Below are positions 33,239 to 41,662 of a DNA stretch of 64,000 bases, piece by piece (the first letter of the stretch is position 1; the number at the start of each line of letters is the position of its first letter). The stretch comes from Chryseobacterium camelliae. GTDB taxonomy: Bacteria; Bacteroidota; Bacteroidia; Flavobacteriales; Weeksellaceae. The translations under genes and the position numbers were made by a program. The notes beneath the pieces were generated by a model. That model was given only the letters and a program-made list of their open reading frames with translations, was not told the DNA's origin and made no database searches. The DNA is taken from contig NZ_CP022986.1 in assembly GCF_002770595.1 (NCBI RefSeq), positions 2,728,001-2,792,000 on the forward strand, written 5' to 3'.

Positions 33239-35398
33239 ATGAAAAAAAAATTTCTCGTACTCTTCTGTCTGTTCTTATTGCATGCGATGCACGCACAGAT
33301 CCGGAAAGATCTCAAGATTCCGAAAAATCCCAGGATCGGTCTCTCACTGGCCGGTGGCGGGGCTAAAGGATTTGCTCACGTCGGTGTCCTTAAAGTCCTG
33401 GATTCCCTGGGCGTAAAGGTGGATTATATTGCCGGGACCAGTATGGGTGCCATTGTCGGAGGCTTATACGCTTCCGGTTATTCGGCAAAGGACATCGAAA
33501 AAATTGTCATGGATACAGACTTCTATTCCCTGATCCTGGATCCTAAATCAAGACAGGAATCTACCTTCTTCAACAAATCAGTGGATAAATATCTTTTTTC
33601 CATTCCTCTTAAAAACGGTAAGATTACCCTTCCCTCCTCCATCAGCACCGGCCAGAAGAATGTCTACCTCCTGAAAGAACTCCTCAAGAACGTTTCGAAT
33701 ATCAATGATTTTTCAAAACTGCCGATTCCGTTTATGTGCGTGGCCACCAATCTGGAAAGCGGGGATATGAAAATATTTGAAAGCGGGGATCTTGTACAGT
33801 CTATTATGGCCAGTTCTGCCTTTCCTTCTCTCATGGATCCCGTAAAAGTGGGTGACAGCATTTATATAGACGGAGCTATGTCAGTGAACTATCCTTCAAA
33901 GCCATTAAAAGATAAAGGAATTGATATTGTCATTGGTGTTGACCTGAACCAGGATCTTTCCAAAAGAGAAGATTTAAACAGCATCATAGCCATACTGAAC
34001 CAGGTGATTGATTTTGGCATCAGGAGAGATACCAAAAGACAATATGAATATACGGATATCAATATTAAACCGAACCTAACCGGAATGAGCGCTACCAGCT
34101 ATGACGACAAGAAAAAAATACTGGACAGCGGCTATACGGAAGGAAAAAAATATTCAGCAATCCTTAATGAACTTCCCAAAAGGACCTATGACCGTTTAAG
34201 GCAGCCCATGAGCCCGATCTATTCGAATGTCTATAAAATAGACAGCATAGAATTGATTGGAAGCAGGATCTATGGTGAAAATTATGTATTAGGTAAAATG
34301 GGACTTCGCCTCCCTTCCATGCAGACGTACGGAAGCGTTAATAAAATGATTGATAAACTGGTTGCCACAAACAACTACCGCTTCATCAATTATGATATTG
34401 TTACCCAAAATAACAGCAACTACCTCAAACTGTATGTTACGGAAGATGATACCCGCCATTTCCTTAAATTCGGATTGCATTATGATGAGGTCTTTAAAAC
34501 AGGCTTGCTGGTAAATTACTCTGCCAAAAGGCTTTTATTCAGGAATACGAACCTGTCTCTGGATGTCATCGTGGGAGATAAGCCGCGGTACTACCTGAAC
34601 TACTTTATCGATAACGGTTATATTCCCGGATTTGGAATTTATTCCTCCGGAATGAATTTCGATCTCAGGGATCAGCAAAACAATGAAATAGACAATTGGG
34701 AATGGTACAGGAATGAAGCCTATATCCAGTCTATCTGGAGAGATAAATTTGCCATTGGCGGAGGAATCAGCCATGATTACTTTGAAGCCAATATGAACGG
34801 AAGCAACAAACGGTACAGCCGGTTCCTGAATCCTTATGTATTTGTAAAAAGCGATACCCAGGATGACAAAGAATTTCCTACCAAAGGCTTTTACCTTTCT
34901 GCTGAAGGAAAAGTAATCGATATTTTGAGTTCGGAAATGAGGGATAAACCGGTACAGGTGCAGGCGGATATCCGCATCAATATTCCTGTATCAAGACAAT
35001 TTTCCTACCACCTGAACCTTTATGGCGGGATCACAATCGGTGAGGAACTGCCGGAATATTACCGATACAGGCTTGGAGGAATCTTCGAACAGAACGTCAT
35101 TAACTTCAGGAGTTTCGGAGGATTTTATTTTGCCCAGCTGGCAACCAATAATATCCTGATGGCCTCCAATGACCTTCAGTTCCGCTTTAATAAAAATTAC
35201 TTTATAACAGGGACATTTACCTTTGCCAACCTTTCAGATTCTATTTCGGTGGAACAGGCAGTGAAGCTTAATTACAGTTCACTGGGTATAACGGCAGGCT
35301 ACAAATCTCCATTCGGACAAATAAAAGTGAATTTCAGTCATTCACTCAGAAATAATCAAAAAGGCATTTTCAGTGTTATCTTAGGACACTGGTTTTAA
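33239..35398 (+). CDS. Patatin-like phospholipase with BamA-like barrel (PlpD type)
   Basis: This 719-residue protein has a signal peptide (ending LLHAMHAQ). A patatin domain follows (about 30-310) with the oxyanion loop SLAGGGAKGFAHVG, catalytic serine S68 in GTSMGAIVGG and the DGA aspartate in YIDGAMSVNYP. Next come a POTRA-like linker and a 16-strand-type Omp85 barrel from about 400 to the end (VILGHWF). Members are outer membrane autotransporters whose lipase part cleaves phospholipids. It is linked to murF-alr and ybeY only by operon position. Confidence 0.92.
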   Translation: MKKKFLVLFCLFLLHAMHAQIRKDLKIPKNPRIGLSLAGGGAKGFAHVGVLKVLDSLGVKVDYIAGTSMGAIVGGLYASGYSAKDIEKIVMDTDFYSLILDPKSRQESTFFNKSVDKYLFSIPLKNGKITLPSSISTGQKNVYLLKELLKNVSNINDFSKLPIPFMCVATNLESGDMKIFESGDLVQSIMASSAFPSLMDPVKVGDSIYIDGAMSVNYPSKPLKDKGIDIVIGVDLNQDLSKREDLNSIIAILNQVIDFGIRRDTKRQYEYTDINIKPNLTGMSATSYDDKKKILDSGYTEGKKYSAILNELPKRTYDRLRQPMSPIYSNVYKIDSIELIGSRIYGENYVLGKMGLRLPSMQTYGSVNKMIDKLVATNNYRFINYDIVTQNNSNYLKLYVTEDDTRHFLKFGLHYDEVFKTGLLVNYSAKRLLFRNTNLSLDVIVGDKPRYYLNYFIDNGYIPGFGIYSSGMNFDLRDQQNNEIDNWEWYRNEAYIQSIWRDKFAIGGGISHDYFEANMNGSNKRYSRFLNPYVFVKSDTQDDKEFPTKGFYLSAEGKVIDILSSEMRDKPVQVQADIRINIPVSRQFSYHLNLYGGITIGEELPEYYRYRLGGIFEQNVINFRSFGGFYFAQLATNNILMASNDLQFRFNKNYFITGTFTFANLSDSISVEQAVKLNYSSLGITAGYKSPFGQIKVNFSHSLRNNQKGIFSVILGHWF

Positions 35399-35402
35399 CA
35401 AT

Positions 35403-35807
35403 ATGATACAGTTTTTTTACGAAACCCAACCGGAATCTGTCAATACAGATTACAAGCAATGGCTGGAAGCCATCATTATTTCAGAAGGCAAAAAGCCGGG
35501 GGAAATCAATTATATTTTCTGTGATGATGAGTATCTTCTCAAGATCAATCAGGACTATCTGCAACATGATTATTATACTGATATCATCACTTTTGATTAC
35601 GTGAAAGGCAAAACCATAAACGGGGAGATTTTCGTATCTTTGCAGCGTATTTCAGATAATGCTTCTACTCTTTCACGGGAATATGAAGAAGAGCTCAGAA
35701 GGGTTTTAGCCCATGGTATACTTCATTTATCAGGTTATAAAGACAAGACTGAAGAGGAAGAAAAGCTTATGAGAAGCAAGGAAGATTTTTATCTGAAACA
35801 GTATTAA
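35403..35807 (+). CDS. ybeY: Endoribonuclease YbeY
   Basis: This 134-residue metalloenzyme takes part in 16S rRNA 3'-end maturation and ribosome quality control. The metal motif is HGILHLSGYKD, with D in place of the third histidine of E. coli YbeY, a change that is usual in Bacteroidota homologues. DIITFDYVKG matches the conserved core. It is 4 nt behind the patatin gene, the last gene of the operon. Confidence 0.92.
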   Translation: MIQFFYETQPESVNTDYKQWLEAIIISEGKKPGEINYIFCDDEYLLKINQDYLQHDYYTDIITFDYVKGKTINGEIFVSLQRISDNASTLSREYEEELRRVLAHGILHLSGYKDKTEEEEKLMRSKEDFYLKQY

Positions 35808-35895
35808 AGTTTATTTGAACATATCTATAATTAACTTTAATCACCTGGGTTAAAACCCCGTATATCAGGCGTTTTAATTACCCATTCTCAACCAA

Positions 35896-35911
35896 TGTTT
35901 CACGTGAAACA
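35896..35911. other. parS centromere site 1
   Basis: TGTTTCACGTGAAACA is a perfect 16-bp palindrome and a canonical ParB-binding parS sequence. It lies in the 149-bp gap between ybeY and mnmG. Confidence 0.88.
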
Positions 35912-35956
35912 TTTTAGATAAAATAATAAAATTAGCGCTCTAAAGAGCTTATAAAG

Positions 35957-37819
35957 ATGATTTCAGAAGTTTATGATGTAATTGTAGTAGGTGCAGGACA
36001 TGCCGGTTGTGAAGCCGCAGCTGCCGCTGCCAATATGGGTTCAAAAACCCTTCTGATTACAATGAATATGCAGACCATCGGACAGATGAGTTGCAACCCT
36101 GCCATGGGCGGAATTGCCAAAGGACAGATTGTAAGAGAAATTGATGCGATGGGCGGATATTCAGGAATTGTAGCTGACAAGTCTGCCATACAGTTTAAAA
36201 TGCTTAACCTTTCCAAAGGACCTGCCATGTGGTCTCCGAGAACACAAAATGACAGGATGCTTTTTGCTGAAGAGTGGAGACTCGCTCTTGAAAATACGCC
36301 TAACCTGGATTTCTTTCAGGATATGGTGAAACAACTGATTGTTGAAAATAATACCGTAAAAGGAGTGGTCACTTCTTTAGGAATTGAAATAAAAGGAAAA
36401 TCGGTAGTATTAACCAATGGTACCTTCCTGAATGGATTAATCCATGTGGGCGATAAACAATTAGGAGGAGGCCGAATGGGTGAGCCCAGAGCTTTTGGGA
36501 TTACAGAACAGCTGGTATCTTTAGGCTTCGAAGCCGGCAGGATGAAGACCGGTACCCCACCCCGCGTAGACGGAAGAAGTCTGGACTATTCTAAAATGGA
36601 AGAACAGAAGGGAGATGAACATCCTCAGAAATTCAGTTACCTGGATACGCCAAAGTTAACAAAACAGTTAAGCTGCCATATTGTATATACTAATGAAACG
36701 GTACATGATATTTTACGGGAAGGTTTCGACAGGAGCCCGATGTTCAATGGAACGATCCAGAGTTTAGGACCAAGGTACTGCCCTAGTATAGAAGATAAGA
36801 TCAACAGGTTTGCAGAAAGGAACAGACATCAGCTTTTTGTTGAGCCTGAAGGATGGAAAACCGTTGAAATCTATGTGAATGGTTTCAGTTCTTCCCTTCC
36901 GGAAGACGTTCAGATCAAAGCCATGAAACACATTCCGGGATTTGAAAACGTAAAAGTTTTCCGGCCTGGATACGCTATCGAGTATGACTACTTCCCCCCT
37001 ACCCAGCTGAAACATACCTTGGAGACGAAATTAATCGATAATCTATATTTTGCCGGGCAGATCAACGGAACTACAGGATATGAAGAAGCAGCCGGCCAGG
37101 GATTAATGGCAGGAATCAATGCCCATAATAAAGTTCACGAAAAAGATGAATTTATCTTAAACCGGGATGAAGCTTACATAGGCGTTCTGATTGATGACCT
37201 GATCACAAAAGGAACTGAAGAGCCTTACAGGATGTTTACCTCAAGAGCAGAATACCGTCTTCTTCTGAGACAGGACAATGCGGATATCAGATTGACGGAA
37301 AAAGCCTATCATTTAGGATTAGCAAAAGAAGAAAGACTGAAGTTAGTAGAGAAAAAAGTTGCTCAAAGTGAGGAACTTGAAGCATTCCTTCGCGAAACTT
37401 CTTTAAAACCGGGTATTATAAACCCGATTCTTGAATCTATTGAAAGCAGTCCTGTTGATCAGGCATATAGAGCATCTCAGATCCTGACCAGGCCTAATAT
37501 GACGTTAGAAAAACTGGAAGCTGTAGAATCCATCAATGATTTTATTTCCCAATACAACGAGGAAGTGCGGGAACAGGCTGAAGTGAACATAAAGTACAGA
37601 GGGTATATTGAAAAAGAAAAGGAAAATGTAGCTAAACTGAATCGTCTGGAAAATATTAAAATCCCTGAAGATTTTGATTTTACCAAACTTTCCAGCCTTT
37701 CTGCGGAAGCCAAACAGAAAATGACCCGCGTACGTCCTAAAACCATTGCCCAGGCAGGAAGGATCAGCGGCGTTTCACCCGCAGACATCAATGTTTTACT
37801 GGTTTATTTAGGAAGATAG
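35957..37819 (+). CDS. mnmG: tRNA U34 carboxymethylaminomethyl-modification enzyme MnmG
   Basis: This 620-residue FAD enzyme works with MnmE to build the cmnm5 group on U34 of several tRNAs. It has the dinucleotide loop VVGAGHAGCEAA, MSCNPAMGGIAKG, PPRVDGR with the nearby catalytic-cysteine region (SYLDTPKLTKQLSCHI), and TSRAEYRLLLRQDNAD. The C-terminal MnmE-interacting domain is intact (ISGVSPADINVLLVYL). mnmG often lies near the replication origin in bacteria. Here it is flanked by parS sites on both sides. Confidence 0.97.
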   Translation: MISEVYDVIVVGAGHAGCEAAAAAANMGSKTLLITMNMQTIGQMSCNPAMGGIAKGQIVREIDAMGGYSGIVADKSAIQFKMLNLSKGPAMWSPRTQNDRMLFAEEWRLALENTPNLDFFQDMVKQLIVENNTVKGVVTSLGIEIKGKSVVLTNGTFLNGLIHVGDKQLGGGRMGEPRAFGITEQLVSLGFEAGRMKTGTPPRVDGRSLDYSKMEEQKGDEHPQKFSYLDTPKLTKQLSCHIVYTNETVHDILREGFDRSPMFNGTIQSLGPRYCPSIEDKINRFAERNRHQLFVEPEGWKTVEIYVNGFSSSLPEDVQIKAMKHIPGFENVKVFRPGYAIEYDYFPPTQLKHTLETKLIDNLYFAGQINGTTGYEEAAGQGLMAGINAHNKVHEKDEFILNRDEAYIGVLIDDLITKGTEEPYRMFTSRAEYRLLLRQDNADIRLTEKAYHLGLAKEERLKLVEKKVAQSEELEAFLRETSLKPGIINPILESIESSPVDQAYRASQILTRPNMTLEKLEAVESINDFISQYNEEVREQAEVNIKYRGYIEKEKENVAKLNRLENIKIPEDFDFTKLSSLSAEAKQKMTRVRPKTIAQAGRISGVSPADINVLLVYLGR

Positions 37820-37828
37820 AAATACATA

Positions 37829-37844
37829 TGTTTCACGTGGAACA
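37829..37844. other. parS centromere site 2
   Basis: TGTTTCACGTGGAACA differs from a perfect palindrome at one base and also matches the parS consensus. It lies 9 nt behind the mnmG stop, 1.93 kb from site 1. Confidence 0.85.
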
Positions 37845-37878
37845 TAGATAGAATAAAAAATTAAAAGTTATACCCAAC

Positions 37879-37887
37879 TTATCCACA
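37879..37887 (+). other. DnaA box (perfect TTATCCACA)
   Basis: A perfect 9-mer DnaA box lies 34 nt from parS site 2, next to a small hairpin (ATCGCT/AGCGAT, 37892-37909). Confidence 0.6.
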
Positions 37888-37922
37888 ATCCATCGCTTTT
37901 AACAGCGATTTATGCATAATCA

Positions 37923-38744
37923 ATGAAAATTAAAGATCATTTTCTTTCACAGGAAATTTTTGATATTACAGAAACGGAAACTCAGGGAGTATTTAAAACC
38001 TCCCCTGTTCCGTCTGACCTGTCACGGTATTATGAAAGTGAAGATTACATTTCCCATCACCAGGATTCAGGAAGCCTGAAAGAGAAACTTTATAAATTCC
38101 TCCAGTCTTTTAACCTGAAATATAAAAAGACGATTCTGCTGGACCGGATTTCAAAAGGAGGAAAAGTACTGGATTATGGATGTGGTGCCGGGGAATTTGT
38201 AAAATTTATTGAAAATGATTTTGAAACGTTAGGATTCGAGCCGGATCCTGATGCCAGGTCTGCAGCCTCGTCTAAAGTAAAAAAAGTCCTGCTTCTTGAT
38301 GATATCCGCAACATTGAAGACCACACCCTGGATGCGATCACCTTATGGCATGTCTTTGAACATATAGAAAACCAGGAGGAAATGCTCAGCATCTTCCATG
38401 ATAAATTAAAGGAAAAAGGACTGCTGATCATAGCAGTTCCCAATCCTACTTCTTATGATGCCAGACATTATGGACCTTACTGGGCAGCCTATGATGTACC
38501 CAGGCATATTTTTCATTTTTCTAAAAACGGAATGGAAAACCTGATCAAAAAGAAATCCGGATGGAAGCTGAGAAAAATCAAACCTCTCGTCCTTGATTCC
38601 TATTACATCTCGATGCTCAGCGAAAAATATAAAAAATCACCCGTGTTTTGGCTGAAAGCAATCATTCACGGAACGATTTCGAATGTAAAAGCTCTTTTTT
38701 CTAACGAATTTTCGAGTTTGATATACATTATCGAAAAAAGATAG
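37923..38744 (+). CDS. Class I SAM-dependent methyltransferase
   Basis: This 273-residue protein has a core Methyltransf domain with motif I VLDYGCGAGEFV (about 81-92), LGFEPDP (acidic residue for the ribose) and ITLWHVFEHIE. This type is often seen in ubiquinone- or glycan-modifying enzymes and in many uncharacterised proteins. It follows mnmG and the parS/DnaA-box gap. No hint of a substrate is visible. Confidence 0.88.
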   Translation: MKIKDHFLSQEIFDITETETQGVFKTSPVPSDLSRYYESEDYISHHQDSGSLKEKLYKFLQSFNLKYKKTILLDRISKGGKVLDYGCGAGEFVKFIENDFETLGFEPDPDARSAASSKVKKVLLLDDIRNIEDHTLDAITLWHVFEHIENQEEMLSIFHDKLKEKGLLIIAVPNPTSYDARHYGPYWAAYDVPRHIFHFSKNGMENLIKKKSGWKLRKIKPLVLDSYYISMLSEKYKKSPVFWLKAIIHGTISNVKALFSNEFSSLIYIIEKR

Positions 38745-39040
38745 AAAATCGATTTTTGAGGCATTTATGAAGGTCAAATTTTCGCTTTTTTAGCAAAAAT
38801 CGGGTTCTGAATGAAATTTTAAGAGCAAAAGTAGACTCTGAAAATTACAGGCGAGAAAATCAGAACTCCCCCTACTCTTCTGTTTTAAAATAATTTTTTT
38901 ATTATCAGATAAAAAATTCATCAACCAAATTATTTGAATAAATCATAGGCGATGCAGATGATGCGTAATTTTATCTTGACATATCATTCGCAGACGTGAG
39001 GTTACATTTCCTCAACACAAAATACCTGAGTAAAAACAAA
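38745..39040. other. Non-coding AT-rich gap
   Basis: About 300 bp between the methyltransferase stop and the pgk terminator. No ORF, tRNA, operator repeat or terminator for the methyltransferase gene could be recognised in it. Confidence 0.5.
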
Positions 39041-39066
39041 AGGTCCGCTGATTATTCAGCGGACCT
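39041..39066 (-). terminator. Terminator of pgk
   Basis: AGGTCCGCTGA pairs perfectly with TCAGCGGACCT around TTAT. On the minus strand it is followed by TTTTGTTTTT. Confidence 0.9.
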
Positions 39067-39086
39067 CGTTTATAAAAAAAATATGT

Positions 39087-40277
39087 TTATTGATTGATGG
39101 CAGCCACTCCGGGCAGTTCCAGCCCTTCCAGGCTTTCTAGCATGGCACCGCCTCCGGTAGAAACGTAGCTCATTTTATCTGCATAGCCGAACTGTTTTAC
39201 GAACGCAACACTATCACCTCCTCCCACTAAGGAAAACGCACCTAATTTAGTAGCTTCTGCTATACTGTCTCCTAATGCAATGGTACCGGCAGCGAAATTA
39301 GACATTTCGAACACGCCGATTGGCCCGTTCCAAAGGATCGTCCTGGAATTTAAGAGCACATCATTGAACTGGTCCCTGGATTTGCTTCCTGCATCCATAC
39401 CCATCCATCCGGCAGGAATCGCATAAATGTCAACTTCTTTTCTCTCCGCTTCATTATTGAAACTTTCGGCAACGATAGTATCTGAAGGCAAATAGACTTT
39501 TACATTATGCTCTTTTGCCTTTTCCAGAATTTCTATGGCTAAGGATAGTTTATCATCCTCAACCAGTGAATTTCCTATCTTACCTCCTAAAGCTTTAATA
39601 AAAGTAAAAGACATCCCTCCGCCGATAATCAGATTGTCAACTGCAGGAAGTATATTTTCAATAACGGTTATTTTAGTTGAAACTTTAGATCCACCTAATA
39701 TGGCAGTTATAGGCTTCTCACCGCTTTTCAATACTTTATCGATAGCTTGTAATTCTTTAGCCATCAATAAACCGAAAAATTTAGTTGATGGAAAGAACTG
39801 AGCAATAACTGCGGTAGAAGCGTGTGCCCGGTGTGCAGTCCCGAATGCATCGTTCACGTAGGCATCTCCCAGCTTTGAGAGCTGCTCGGCAAAACCCTCA
39901 TCCCCTTTTTCTTCCTCTTTATGAAATCGCAGATTCTCCAGCAATAAGATTTCACCCGGCTGAAGTGCCTGAGCAGCCTGTTCAGCCTTTTCTCCTACAC
40001 ACTCGTCTACAAATTTCACGTTTTTTCCCAATACATCAGAAACTTCATCCACGATATGCCTCAAAGAGAACTCATCCTTCACTTCACCTTTAGGTCTTCC
40101 CAGGTGCGCCATCAGGATTACAGCACCTCCGTCTTCCAGAATTTTGTCAATGGTTGGCTTTACAGCGACCATCCTCGTATTGTCTGTAACTTTCAGCTGG
40201 TCATCCTGCGGGACATTGAAGTCAACCCGCACCAGAGCTTTCTTATCTTTAAAATTAAAATCTTTGATTGTTTTCAT
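39087..40277 (-). CDS. pgk: Phosphoglycerate kinase
   Basis: This 396-residue glycolytic enzyme transfers phosphate between 1,3-bisphosphoglycerate and ADP. Signatures are KALVRVDFNVPQ, LMAHLGRPKG, NLRFHKEEEKGD, ILGGSKVSTKI and the C-terminal SLVGGGDSVAFV and STGGGAMLE. The start at ATG 40277 (MKTIKDFNFKDKK) fits the family better than the extended ORF. A TAnnTTTG box (TACATTTG, 40311-40304 minus) lies 26 nt upstream. Confidence 0.97.
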   Translation of the reverse strand: MKTIKDFNFKDKKALVRVDFNVPQDDQLKVTDNTRMVAVKPTIDKILEDGGAVILMAHLGRPKGEVKDEFSLRHIVDEVSDVLGKNVKFVDECVGEKAEQAAQALQPGEILLLENLRFHKEEEKGDEGFAEQLSKLGDAYVNDAFGTAHRAHASTAVIAQFFPSTKFFGLLMAKELQAIDKVLKSGEKPITAILGGSKVSTKITVIENILPAVDNLIIGGGMSFTFIKALGGKIGNSLVEDDKLSLAIEILEKAKEHNVKVYLPSDTIVAESFNNEAERKEVDIYAIPAGWMGMDAGSKSRDQFNDVLLNSRTILWNGPIGVFEMSNFAAGTIALGDSIAEATKLGAFSLVGGGDSVAFVKQFGYADKMSYVSTGGGAMLESLEGLELPGVAAINQ

Positions 40278-40303
40278 AAAATATCCTAGAATTTTCTCTT
40301 TCA

Positions 40304-40311
40304 CAAATGTA
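40304..40311 (-). promoter_or_regulatory. -7 box before pgk
   Basis: The minus strand reads TACATTTG, 26 nt before the pgk ATG. Confidence 0.5.
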
Positions 40312-40719
40312 AGATTTTAAAATCTGGGAAAGAATCGGAACAAATAAAAGTTTTCAAAAAAAATAATCCGCAGACCCAACACTCACTAACCAACAATTTC
40401 TTTTTCTATAAAAAAAAATAATGTTACTGTTGTTGAGTGTTGTGAATTTAGGGGATAAGTTTTCAGGAAATACTTCATAACATTTGTTTGGAGGTGCAAT
40501 TCACATTTTATTTACATTATAATTTTTTGAAAATCAGTTTTTTCAGGTACTTATTAACAAATATGGATAACTTTTCCCCAATTTCCATTATGAATAACTG
40601 ATTTCTGGAAAAGCCGGAGAATTTCTGCCGGAAAGTTCCGCGAACATTTTCCTTGAAAATTTGAAAAGGATTTCTATTACAAATTTTTTCAGTGTTACGA
40701 AACATTTATTTTGCCGGAC

Positions 40720-40728
40720 TTATCCACA
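40720..40728 (+). other. DnaA box (perfect TTATCCACA)
   Basis: A perfect 9-mer in the pgk-rpiB gap, same orientation as the boxes at 37879 and 40941. Confidence 0.55.
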
Positions 40729-40789
40729 CTTACTAACAAACCTTTTAACAATTAATCCCCGATCCGCTAACAAACTTTGTGAATATTCT

Positions 40790-40797
40790 TACCTTTG
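40790..40797 (+). promoter_or_regulatory. -7 box before rpiB
   Basis: TACCTTTG matches TAnnTTTG, 38 nt before the rpiB ATG. Confidence 0.45.
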
Positions 40798-40835
40798 TAA
40801 GGAAATAGATCAAAAAGAGACTTAATAAAATTGTT

Positions 40836-41270
40836 ATGAAAAGAAAAATCGCTATTGCGGCTGACCACGCTGGTTTTGAGTACAAAGAAATTGTTAAGAA
40901 CTTTCTTTCAGAAAACTTTGAGGTTCAGGATTTTGGAACTTTATCCACAGCGAGTGTGGATTATCCTGACTTTGTACACCCCGCTGCGACCTCTGTGGAG
41001 AACGGAGAAAATGAGCTGGGTATCCTGATCTGCGGAAGCGGAAACGGAGTGCAGATTACAGCCAATAAGCATCAGAAGATAAGATGTGCGCTTTGCTGGA
41101 TGCCGGAGATTGCAGTACTGGCAAGACAGCATAATGACGCCAATATGATTTCCATCCCGGCAAGATTCATATCCAAGGAGCTGGCTATAGAAATTGCAGA
41201 GAAATTCCTGTCTACCGACTTTGAAGGCGGCAGGCATCAGACCAGAGTAGATAAAATTGCATATTGCTAA
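40836..41270 (+). CDS. rpiB: Ribose-5-phosphate isomerase B
   Basis: This 144-residue RpiB/LacAB-family enzyme interconverts ribose 5-phosphate and ribulose 5-phosphate. It begins MKRKIAIAADHAGFEYK. The catalytic-loop region ICGSGNGVQITANKHQKIRCA and the phosphate-binding histidine/arginine end (GGRHQTRVDKI) are present. Near its 5' end the coding sequence contains a perfect DnaA box (40941-40949, read as LSTAS). A terminator follows. Confidence 0.94.
   Translation: MKRKIAIAADHAGFEYKEIVKNFLSENFEVQDFGTLSTASVDYPDFVHPAATSVENGENELGILICGSGNGVQITANKHQKIRCALCWMPEIAVLARQHNDANMISIPARFISKELAIEIAEKFLSTDFEGGRHQTRVDKIAYC
40941..40949 (+). other. DnaA box (perfect TTATCCACA) inside rpiB
   Basis: A perfect 9-mer in the coding sequence, 213 nt from the box at 40720. 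It could be chance, but it adds to the local cluster. Confidence 0.35.
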
Positions 41271-41281
41271 GATGATACAAG

Positions 41282-41303
41282 GCTTGTAAATTGATTTACA
41301 GGC
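41282..41303 (+). terminator. Terminator of rpiB
   Basis: GCTTGTAAAT pairs with ATTTACAGGC (one G-U), followed by TTTATTATTTTTTATT. Confidence 0.7.
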
Positions 41304-41321
41304 TTTATTATTTTTTATTCG

Positions 41322-41329
41322 TATATTTG
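41322..41329 (+). promoter_or_regulatory. -7 box 330 nt upstream of rnr
   Basis: TATATTTG matches TAnnTTTG. It would start either an unusually long rnr leader or a separate small RNA. In the 41330-41662 stretch I see only a short GAGCC/GGCTC hairpin (41632-41645) just before the rnr start and no gene. Confidence 0.45.
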
Positions 41330-41662
41330 CAGGGTCTGGCAGAAAAACAATCTGTCAATTCCATATAACCTGTAGTGTGCCGATGAGCATTTCTGTCAAA
41401 GGTTACCCCCACTTCTCCACTTTATACCATCAACTAAAAACTTCTGTTAACCGGCAGTTGGAAAGAAAATTGATGTTGTAAAGCAAATATTGCATTACAT
41501 TTGAAGTAAAATCTTTGCGTATTTTTATTCCGTATTGCAGGAATGAAAAAATACAATCGTTAGAAAATGTAAAAAAAGGATCCGGAAAGGAATAATCAAA
41601 GCATTCAATTGTCCGGTCCCAAATAATCATCGGAGCCATGCGGCTCATAAAAAGAATTTAAA

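Larger units (their letters stand above)
40312..40835. other. Candidate replication-origin region (AT-rich, DnaA boxes)
   Basis: This 520-bp divergent gap is very AT-rich and has no believable gene. It holds a perfect DnaA box (40720-40728), a one-mismatch box on the other strand (40562-40570, TATGGATAA) and a 9-bp inverted repeat CAACACTCA/TGAGTGTTG (40377-40385 and 40434-40442). The element CTAACAAAC occurs twice. A further perfect DnaA box lies just inside rpiB (40941-40949). With two parS sites within 5 kb, this is a reasonable oriC candidate, but DnaA boxes alone do not prove it. Confidence 0.4.

Noticed and set aside
40517..40705. 62-codon minus frame in the pgk-rpiB gap
   Set aside because: Lysine/phenylalanine-rich translation of AT-rich DNA, no family resemblance, and it lies in the candidate origin region.
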